Source: Aplysia californica | Lineage: Eukaryota; Mollusca; Gastropoda; Aplysiida; Aplysiidae | Direction: 5' to 3' | Length of the DNA: 64,000 nt | Assembly: GCF_000002075.1 (NCBI RefSeq) | Contig: NW_004797424.1 | Coordinates: 1,117,341 to 1,181,340, forward strand | Shown here: one piece after another, positions 47,048-58,000 of the stretch | How positions within the stretch are numbered: the first letter of the stretch is position 1 | Layout of the letters: the number at the start of each line of letters is the position of its first letter | Notes under the pieces: generated by a model | What the model was told of the DNA's origin: nothing | What the model saw: the letters and a program-made list of their open reading frames with translations, nothing else | Databases searched by the model: none | Position numbers and translations under genes: made by a program

Positions 47048-47944
47048 TGCTACTTATTCACTTGGATCAAGCCCACATATTTGGATTATATTTTGTCACA
47101 GTGAGTACCTTTAGAATCTTTTGTAGCTACATACACCACAAGCATGCTTTGCAACACTTCAAATTTCTCCCATTCATCCACAACTACAATCCTCAATACA
47201 TGAACATACACATACATATCGTGTTCTCGATGTTGTGCTTTTTTTCTTTCAGCCTAAGTGTTGTGCTTTCTTTCAGCCTAAGTGTTGTGCTTTTGTTGTG
47301 GAGTAAAAAAAAGGATATATTTTTTGGTCAGTTTTCATGTAAATATTACATAATTTATTCAAAACAGCCACCTTTGTCAAGTCACGGGATAAAAATGATA
47401 GTGAAATTTCAAATATTATTCAATTCTCCAACAGCCCTGCAAGTTCTATAACAGTAAATTATTATGGTACTGAGTAATTAGCCTTTTTGTGAGACACTCC
47501 CAATCCCTCTTTTCGGTCCTCCGTTTTCACCTGTTGGGGTACTTTTTTATAATGTCTCTAGATTGCCACAAAAATCACCCAGCCACCTTTATTTGTACTT
47601 TTTTGTAACCAGAAATGGTCAAATCGCATTTTTTGGGCATACTTGTGTGGGTATAGTGTGTTTGTGCTTTTCAAGGAGTGAAGGAAGTGACTTTTCTTGA
47701 AATTTCAGGTAAGTGTTACATAATTTATTCAAAATGGCAGTCGTGGAGACATAATCTTTTTTTTTTTTTCACAACAAGAAACCTCATCCACTTGTGCTGC
47801 CATCCTGATATTTTCATGGTGGTAAATGCATATGTAATAGAGCAGTTGACATTTTTGTCAACCCACTTGTTTTCTCCTGCCATCCACCCATAATGTTTGT
47901 GGAGCCAAGGGTTTTTTCACTCTACTGTATGTGGTGGAAAAGTG
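45215..47944 (+). mobile_element. piggyBac element 2, 5'-truncated
   Basis: Contains a piggyBac transposase (45215-47047) followed by a long 3' non-coding arm ending GTGGTGGAAAAGTG directly at TTAA (47945-47948). The same end, GGGTGGAAAGTG-TTAA, closes the miniature element at 50551-50709. The 5' end and the N-terminal coding part are missing; the left edge meets the preceding transposase gene at about 45185-45215. A 22-bp stretch (TTCTTTCAGCCTAAGTGTTG) is duplicated at 47247-47291. Confidence 0.75.
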
Positions 47945-47949
47945 TTAAT

Positions 47950-48782
47950 GTTTGTCTAAATACCTGTAAAACTTGAAATTCAGTGTTTGTTCATAGTCCT
48001 CTGGGTAAGACTGCTGGCTAAGCACACTCTGCCCAAATACGAAAGGCTCACAGAGAAAACACTTCAACACCGTGAGAGGAAAGCAACATAGAGTGCCAAC
48101 AAAAGCCTGCACAATGTGCTGTGGCCAGAGTGCCCTAGGCAAAAATTTTCAGGGCTGAGAATGGCATACCCCAAAAAAGGGTGAAAACTAGGGGGTCCGG
48201 GGGCATTTTGATAAAAACGAGGCATAAAATAGCTAAGTCTGGTTATTTTGGAAGGGTTTGAGGTCTTATTTGTTACCTTAATTTTTTTAAAAAAATAATA
48301 ACTACCCAAACACTGCCAAAAAGAAAATAAATCATTACTATACATTATTATCGTCTTTTGTTCAATTCGTTTTTTTATTCTTACTACAACATTATTATAA
48401 TACGAAACTCGTAAAAAAGGCGGAAGAAGCGTTCGGAAGGGCGGACGGCGGTGTTGCAAAGAGCGGAATTCCAGACCACACAATTTGACTAGCTAGTGGC
48501 ATAATCAACAAGAGGACCAGTGTGAGCAGAAAGGAAAGGGCAGACTAAGAAAGAAAAGGGAGACAATCTATAAAAAAAGCACGTAAAAAGACTTGAGGAG
48601 TTTTTAATTTAACCTCATTTACCAGCACATGACCTTAAGCTAGATATTAGTACACCTCGTGGACTATCTAGTAAAGGAAACAAATGTATTTAAATAAAGA
48701 AATAAGGAAACCTCAGACTCGGCTCCTTTGTGCCTGACACCATTGACATCTACATGGGCGGGTCTGCACGCAGCCTACGATG
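47950..48782. other. Downstream of RNF14 last exon B
   Basis: AT-rich, with no coding motif on either strand. It contains TTTATT on the + strand (about 48374), which on the RNF14 strand could serve as a poly(A) signal for the transcript ending at exon B. Confidence 0.4.
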
Positions 48783-49070
48783 TCAAGCCCACAACGGCAC
48801 CCCCCACTCATCCACCTCCTCGGCATCGTCAAACTTTCCCTCCTCGTCCTCCTGGGCCCGAGCAGCCTCCTCCTCAGCTATCTGTGCCTCAATGGCCAGC
48901 CAGTACTGTTCCTCCTGTTCCATGTCCACTCCCTCAAACAGTTTTTCCGAGCACTTGCCCGGCTGACTGTAGTGACCGTACGGGTTGCTGCGCGAGATGG
49001 CCTGCGAACAGAGCCAACAGAAGTGAAGACCACACTTCGTGCATTTCATCTGGTTGCAGCCCAGCGTTTT
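48783..49070 (-). CDS. RNF14: RNF14 alternative last exon B (RING2/Rcat)
   Basis: Preceded by TGTCCTCAG acceptor, phase 0, and reads KTLGCNQMKCTKCGLHFCWL then CSQAISRSNPYGHY and an acidic Glu-rich tail ending EVDEWGVPLWA-stop (95 aa). The Cys in LGCNQM sits at the catalytic position of RBR RING2. It parallels exon A domain for domain but differs in about half its residues, so the duplication is old. No frame damage is seen, which argues that it is used. Confidence 0.85.
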   Translation of the reverse strand, partial: KTLGCNQMKCTKCGLHFCWLCSQAISRSNPYGHYSQPGKCSEKLFEGVDMEQEEQYWLAIEAQIAEEEAARAQEDEEGKFDDAEEVDEWGVPLWA

Positions 49071-52000
49071 CTGAGGACAATCATAGAGCATAATATAGAA
49101 CATCTGAACGTAAATGAAAGAGATGTGTTTTGCATAAATTCAAACTTTTTTAAACAGGACTTGCAATTTTTTTTTTCAAAACCCTATAAGGGACACCTAA
49201 CATAATTAAATAATTTTACATAACAACAAATTCATTACATTCAGCGGGATTAGTTTTGGTGCAGTTTATGTGATGAAGGATTCAATTTGAAATTCCTAAC
49301 TGCCGAATCCAGGACAGTCTGGGGATATTCGGGACAGCTGACAAGCTGGTTTAACATAAATTCAAAGATCATAGTGCACATCTAATTTAATAAACTGGAA
49401 GATTGGTTCAAGAGTAAAGCTGAAACAAAGCAAGTGGAAGACTGGTTCGTTTTACAGTAAAACTGAAACAATGCACTACATTATATAGTAAGTAGAAAGA
49501 AAAGATCACACCAGACTACCCATAAACAGCAAACCCGGTATGACGAGAAGCTGACAAATTAGTAGTGTAGATTGTAAAGCGCAAAAAGCCTGCTGTTGAG
49601 CGGGAACTTGCACTAAACAAATGCTATCTATTATCATTAATAACTTATACAAAAGTTTGAACATAAAACTTTTGTGCCATAGTAATATGATCTATTTATG
49701 CGTCTTTCAAGAACCATGAAACAAAAAAAAGTCATCCAACAAAACATTTGAGCATTTGACATTAGCACATTGTTCAAAGCTGGTAACAAAGGTTATGAGC
49801 ACAAATGTATCATGCAGCAAAAAACAAGTCTGCTTCAAACGGCTTGAAGATATTAAAGATAATTTGATCTATAAACTCCAGCAGTTTGTTGGGAGGTATC
49901 TCATACAGCTCAAGAGGACCCTGACACGCTGGGTCAAAGAATATTAACTTTTCAATAACATAAATCAGCTCCAAGACAAACACTTCATTATGAAGCACAA
50001 GGAAAGATTAAGACCAGCTCAACACTACACAAAGACACATGCAAGAGATAGATTTTAGAAGAAGACTACATCAAAAATACAATTCAATTACAAGTATTTC
50101 ATAGGACAAAAAATGCATTCTCAAAGTCTTTAGCAAATTTCTAAAAACTTTTCTCCAAAATACCTTTTAAGTCTTAAGCACGCAACATATGGAACTTGGG
50201 CAAACATATCACAGTAAACAAAGCAAAAAAAGAAGATCTGGATGTGCACAGGTGTAGATGTATGAAAATCCCAAAGGTGAGATTTGTGGCAGTGTGGGAA
50301 ACATCAGTCTATGAAAAAAATTCATTCACACATGCTGTGGGTGTAGGTAAAAGAACCATGTCAGAAAAAGCAGCCTTGCCATAGGTGAGAGGTACGAAAA
50401 GGCAGAGATCAGGGGTACCATTCAGACCAAGTTGGAACTGGCATTATATTATACAGAATTATTAGTAAAATCAAAAGCTGCTTTTTTGTTTTTGCAAACT
50501 GGAACTGAAATAAGTATGTAGCAATCGCTTAGTTGTTTTAATAGTTTTAACACCTTGCCCCCACGGGACGCAGATCGGCAAGGGTAGAAGCCGTCCGTTT
50601 TCCCCACGGGACGCCGAGCTGCGGTGGTGCGATATAGCATGTACCGCATCTTTATCCTGGTCCGTGGGGATAAGTGTTGCACGCGCGCGCGCTGCGTGGG
50701 TGGAAAGTGTTAAGTAAGCGTTGGCGGTACTTGCAACACAATTAGGTCATACAAATGCTGAAGATTAACGGTGTTACAAACGAGTAACAAACACGGAAAA
50801 GAAGGAGAAGAGAATAAAAGGACAACAGAGCAAACTACACCAGAGCGCTCACAAGCTTGGTTGGTACCATGCTCACACTACAGTGACAGATAGTAACCCT
50901 AGTTTGAAAGCCCAAATGGGGAGTTTTTTAAATCAGGAGCATGCTGAGATAGACTTTACATGCAAAGATTCCACTTTTCCCCTTTTTCGTATTCGCATTT
51001 CTACTTAGGTTCCGACAATTATGTCGCAAACGCCGACATCGGCAGTCGGCGGTGCGCGCGTCGGCGGTCGGCACGAAAACGAAAGTGCCGACGAAGCCGA
51101 CGGGAGAAAAAGGGGGCGCTGGCAGTCGGCCAAGCCTCGCACTACGCACATTGACTGATACAGGTGGGCCTAGCGATAGCATCGGCCGGTTCACGGGTCG
51201 GGTCGCGATTGTCGGATTTCAGACGATTGTCGGCAAACATGCAGGTCTAATTACTTAAAGGGGAGTTAAACACAAACCACATCAAACACAAACAGGTTAT
51301 TTGGAAAGTGGAAGCAACACACTTTTTTAAAGCCGTGCATACAGCAAATAAAAGCAGGAAGTGATGGGGAACCAGATGGAGATACAGTACATGATTCAGG
51401 AAACAAAATATGAATAAGGGAAATGATATTCTGAAATTCTGAAATGCCCATAAATCCCCCCAAAAACACACGAAGCCAATCATAAATTGATGTGGCAGCT
51501 ACAAATAATATGCGAGACATTGGGACAGGTAACATAAAAATGACCATGAATAATAGGCGGGACTAAATCACAAAATCTTTTTGGGCATCTCAAAATATAC
51601 TGAACTTTTTTGCACCCTAACAATAGAACTTTCACTTTTTTAAAAGTAAAAATTAGTTTGAGAATGACAATTTGAGATGCATTTTTCTCAGACGTCTATA
51701 TTTCATCAGTTAATCAGGAAATATTTCAGACAATATGATTCAATACGGTATCCATTACGTCCAAATTTTCTAAAAGAGTGTCAGCAATAATAGAACCGCA
51801 ATAGTCCTGATCTTATTTTGAAGTCGAGGACTATCAAGCGCATGGTGAATCAGCAACAACAAACAATTTCATAATGATCTACTATTTCATCAGGGTGTAA
51901 AGAACTAAAATAAAGCTTTCAGAAGCAGATGTTCTGATGTGGATCATCCATGATGCTACACTGTTTCAACAGGGTATAGAAAGCAACAAAATAAAAATTC

Positions 52001-55000
52001 CTCGAGGCTTTTACAATTCAAATGAGTACAAGAAGCCACATTATAAAATGTGATGCAAAACAATCCATGATACAGCAGAACACATTTCCATGCTGAAGAT
52101 GATGTTTAAATGCTTTGCTGAAGCACACGATGATGGGATGAAGCGTAAGCGATGATGTTTCCCAAAAGTAGCTGTTACAATTCAAATGAGTACAAGAAGC
52201 CACATTATAAAATGTGATGCAAAACAACCCATGATACAGCAGAACACATTTCCATGATGAAGATGATGTTTAAATGCTTTGCTGAAGCACACGATGATGG
52301 GATGAAGCGTAAGCGATGATGTTTCCCAAAAGTAGCAGATAAGCTGATGATGACGATGGGGATGACGATGAAATGACCAAAAATTTGTGTTGTCGGCTTT
52401 AACCACAAGAGCAGCAGAACAGCCACTGCGTGTGTGAGTAGGTAGGATAGGTCCCCATCTCACCTGCCTCGGTCACAAATTTGCAAAATCGATCTCATCA
52501 TCTGAGCTGGAGTCCTCATTGTCATCATCATCATCCGAGGAGAAGAAAAGGTCGGCATCGGGGAAATCGTCATCGTCTATTTCCACCCCCTCGAAAAGCC
52601 TGTTGGAACAGGGCGAGGTCGGGTGCTGGTAGTGAGCGTAAGGGTTGCTGCGGGACAGCTCTTGTTGACAGAGCCAGCAGAAGAACGCACGGCACTTTGT
52701 ACATGTCATCTTGTTACAGCCGTCCTTTTTCTGCACATGGAGGCCAGAGGGGNNNNNNNNNNNNNNNNNNNNNNNNNNNNNNNNNNNNNNNNNNNNNNNN
52801 NNNNNNNNNNNNNNNNNNNNNNNNNNNNNNNNNNNNNNNNNNNNNNNNNNNNGGGGGAGACAAAACAGGGAGTTATACAAATGACACCTCCTTCCAGCTC
52901 AACTGGACCAGGGTCAGTTGATGGAGGCTTTGCTGACTTGAACCGGGAGACTAAACGAAACATTTGTTCTTGTTTGTCTTATTCTGAGGTGACATGAAAT
53001 ACGGAAATTTCCACTGGGTGAGAGGATCAACCATGTCAAAATAAAATTATCCTAAAAAACTGGAAACAATAAAATACTGAAAAGGAAAGGAAAGAACAAA
53101 ACACAAAAACTCATGCCAATTAAAAAAAAACCCAACAATCTCAAAAACATAAAAATCTGAAGAAGGGGCAAAATAACCCTTTGGCTTTCCGGTCATAAAG
53201 AACAAGGCATGCTTGAGGAGAGAACAGGACACATACATATGTGCCTAAAAGAAATGACTATTATAGATTCAAGTTTCGGTAAATCACCTTCGGTGAAAAG
53301 CTAAATTTTAAAATAAAACCAAACCCCAAAAATCTTCCTTCCATAACAATTGAGGAAATATGACAATTTCTTTGAACAAACATTTTTTTGGGTAGATCTC
53401 AAGCTCTCCACTAAATTTTTAGAGCCATCATTATTCGGCAAAAGAGAATGAAAAGAAAAATCCAAACGCTCGGAACTATATTTCTTTAAAAAGTTATACG
53501 CTTCTTTGAGTTGGCTTAGCATGTTCTTGAATAGTAAACAATTTAGGAGAGAACACCTAACAACCAATAAAGGAATTTGAAATAAAAATGAGAGAACAGC
53601 ACAGACAGCACAACAAACCACCATGCACTATGCATCTCTCTTGTAGGAATTTAAGGCTTGCAATTCATAAAATTTTCATCCACTGCAGTACCCATATCGC
53701 TACAAGACCGCTACTACTCCAATGGATTAGTAAAATTAATATTTAAGTTGCTCTTTAATAACCCAATCCTCTTATTAAAAATAAGTACAGTAGCCTCCGC
53801 CAGAACAAATGGTGCTTGGGAGGGCTCCTTAGCATGCGTTTACCTTAACCTGTACAAAATGGGGAAAGACACAACCATCTTATGACCTTGATTTTAGTCA
53901 CGATTTAAAAGGTGTTACGACAAAAAGTTTATACGTGATTTTATTATTTTGACGAGAACCCAATTTCACAACGACGCCACAGATAGTATTAATACCACAG
54001 ATACACAACAACAATACACATGCCAGAGGACATCCTCCCGTACAAACCTGGATAAAGGTGCTGCAGTTGGGACACTGTTTACTGTTGGACTCCAGCCATC
54101 GCTCGGACCGCGTCTCCTCCAGTGCACGTTGGATTACCTGTTTGCCGTACCTGACCTCTAGTTCTTGTTTGCGAGAAGCGTTGCTCGTCTCATATTCCTT
54201 GCATATTGTGGAAAACATATCTGTGCACGGAAAAAAGTAACACAGTAACTTTAAAAAAAAAAGAAACATGAAAATAGTAACAATAAAATGCAGAACATGT
54301 TTAGGGTAACTGATTAAACATTGAAGCAGACAAGTAAAGAGATAATTTTAGTTTTAGTTATAGTTTCATGATACTTGCAAAACAAATAGGTGATTTATAA
54401 GGGTTGAAAATTTGAGGTGTTACAAGTGAGTAAAAAACATAGAAAGATGTCTGAGCAAATCACACTAGAGCACCCGCCAACAACCCATGGAAAAAGAATA
54501 ACACCAAAAAGAGTTTTTTTAAAAACCCAAACCACAGGACAGAAAATGGTAAACATAAAATGCAGAACGTGCCTCAGGTAACTGATCAAACTTTGAGGCA
54601 GACACATAAAGAGTTTAGTTTAAGTACAAGTTTTTACGGCATGTGCAACACAATAAAGTCATATAAGTGCCGAAGATTAGAGGAGTTACAAAAGGGTAAC
54701 AAACAAAAAATAAAGGAAAAGAGAGAAGGACGAAAGGTTTTTATAGGAAAGAAGAAGCAAACCACACCAGAGCACCTGCCAACCACCCACAGATTTCTGG
54801 TTAATATAATGACTCAACAGATCATGCAGCTAATTCCCAGAGAGCAAACGTACCGGCTTTGAGCTTGCAGGGTGTGTGACCGTGATAAGTATTCTGACAA
54901 CGGCCGCAGAAGGCATGCTTGCACTTTGGGCACAGTCCCAAGTTGTCGTCCATGACGACGGGAAACTGGCAGAAAGGACGTGGGCAGTGAGAAACATCTC

Positions 55001-58000
55001 TCATCGCGTCGAACGCATTCTTGAGCAAAAGTCTGTCATAACGCTGGTACAGCTCAGGGCTCACAACACTCGCTACCTGAAAACGCAAAATTGCGAGAAC
55101 AAAAACATTTTCTATTATTTCTCTTCAGGATCAGGAAACATGCCATGAGAAGATACAAATATGTTGTCCTTCATTATCTCAGTCGCCTTTGAGCCCCCAT
55201 CCCCTTCAGCTAAACACCATGACAAAAAAATGTGCTGACACAACAGTGCAGAGAGAAAAAAATTATTGGGTTGTCTTCCCAAAAATAAACTACTTTTAAA
55301 CCATAGAGCTGATATAAAAGTTGCCAGCATAGAACTCACATACCACAACTCTTTACAAGAGTTAAAAATCGATCCCATCTATTCTAACAAGCAAAGAAAT
55401 CTTAAACTTTCTAAACTATCTTTAATCATAACAAGTTACTGTTAAGTTGGGAAGATAGGGTGAATATGTTTCACTCATGTGTTTAACAGCTCCCTAACCC
55501 ATTTTCTTGACATTTTGCCCCAATTTGTATTTCAATTAAGAAAGCATAACCAATGAGTTACATATCCACAACCTCCCCCTCCCCCCCCCATGTCAGGTTG
55601 AGATTGCACTCCCCCATTCCCATCAAAATACTGGTTGAACAAAAAGAGAAAAATAAAAAAATTTTTGAAAACATCAGACCATGACTTTAAACTAGCCCTT
55701 GAAGGTCATAAGGAAATGGTGCCATTTTGACAGGGAAATTCAGAGACTTCTATGGCTTTTGTTCCAATCTAAAATTTACTCCATGTAGAAAGCAGAAATG
55801 TGTCTTACAGCCCTGGTGTTGTGTTCTCATCTATTTTTGTTTTAAAAACTGGTGGAAGATGTGTATAGTATACTGTGTCTGTGTATGTGTATGTGTGAGA
55901 AATTAGGGGGGGGAGACAAAATTACAACATACCTCAGTAGGAAGGACCGACTTGTCACATTTGTACCCTGGACAAGTGAGGTCACTGACTGCACCCTCCT
56001 TAATCTGTTCCTCAAACCAGCCACCCATGCAGCTCTTACACAGGGTGTGGTCACTGCAGCTCACCAGGCGAAGGAATTTCTCTCCTGCCTGCTCCTCAAA
56101 ACACACCTCACACGTGATAAGGTTGAAATCAAGCACCTGGTGATTACAGAAAAGAAAACAACAAAAAAACTATTGTACAGCAAATGGATGGTACAGTCCA
56201 ACCTGCTCCAATGGCAACCTGTCCAAGACAATATCACCTGTTGTTAATGACCCAGCAACAGCTGGGCTCTCGGCCTTCTGTCTAGACAATCACCTGTATA
56301 AACTACCACTTCCAACTTCCCAACAGTGAGTTTTTTAAATATCAAAATAACACCGTCCATGATGTCCACCTGTCTAAGACGACCACTTTTCTCCACGACA
56401 ATGGGTGGCCATCTTGGAAAATTTTGACTATTTGTGAATTTTCTAGAGCTCTACAGGACAAAAAGTGAACCATCTCAAAGCCCGAGAACCTCCATTCTCA
56501 AACAAGACACCAGACATAGAGGAAACATTTCAGGAAGGTATACAAAACCTAGACAACTGAGGTCATAACCTCAAATTTTTTTTCTCCAACATTGAGTAGC
56601 TCACAGGTCCACAGATAACTTGTCCCCCCCTCCCTAACACATTGTAAAATAACTCTTGCACTTAAAAATACGAATCAACTACCATGAGCTGTAGCGCCAG
56701 GAACAAGTGATTATCTTCAGACAAAGAATACAATCCACTAGACTCAAACATCACACGAGAAGCTGTCTGGACCAACAGAAGGAACTTTTTAGCAGGGCAG
56801 CCCAGTAAACGATAGATACTGGTCTTCAAGTGTAAAGCCATCGAGAAGAAGAAGTTTAGTTTTAGTAAGGTTCTACAGCGCTCGAAACTGCATAAGGTCA
56901 AGTGAGTGCCAGAAGAAGAAGATGAAGAAGAGTAAGTATAATAATAGATCGCTATTGAGTACTACAGCCGTCCAGATGAAACGTTCCTCACAGTGCAAGT
57001 TTCATGCCAAAAGACCAAGAAGGATCCCAAGTATTTCTATACAACATGATTAGGACTTAACTCGCTTCCCCCCCCCCCCCTGACTTCGGGGGTAACTGGT
57101 ATACTCATAATAATGCACCCAGTATGTTTTTCGACTAAAACAAAAAAACATGAGGTCCAATGTTCTCAGTAAAAACCCTTTGAACATTCTATTTAAAACT
57201 TTACCTCAAAATAAAGAAACTTGGGTCAATATAAATAAGACTACATTAAGAAAATGAGATTAGGTAGCCAGTGAAGAAAAGCACATTGCACTCTTGAAGG
57301 GGAAAATAGAAATTTACACGAATGTTGATTGTTTTGTGGGTCAGAAAACCTACAGACAACAAATTCTAAGAAATATTAGGGAACACAGAGAAATATCTGG
57401 AACTGTAGGCCTACACATTGAAAACACACAAAATAATTTTTAGACATGGCGGATTTTTTCTGTTTGTTGGAGAAGTGTGTTCAAATTGAGCAAGCAACAT
57501 TTTGCTCTTTACGAACAGTAATAAGAAAAATGAAAAGCCGTAAATGCAGCAGTACTTGTCTTTTTAAATCAACTCTGTGAAAGATATATATGATGAGATT
57601 GTAAATATGTACAAAATTGGTAACAATCTAATGATTTTGAAGTACTTTGAAGAAAAAAAAACAAAAAAAACACAAGCCTAACCCTACCTTAGGTAGCACT
57701 TCGTCAATATTGCTAAAAGTTTGTATGCCTCGTTGATCAAATGGCTTCTTTTTCAATGGTGGAGGATAGTGCTCGGGGTAGGAAGACTTGGCAGGATGCG
57801 TAAAAACATGGGTGAGAACTCTCCCTAAATCATATGGCGACGTCAATCCTGAAAAAAAAAAAGCAATAATGAAACCATAAATGTGAGGCATCGCAATCAA
57901 ATCAGGTACTCGTCAAAATAATGACGTCAAAGATATCACCATTTTCCCTCCAGTTAGATCAATTTTTTTCTGATTTTTGTTTGTCGGTTCAACATCTTTC

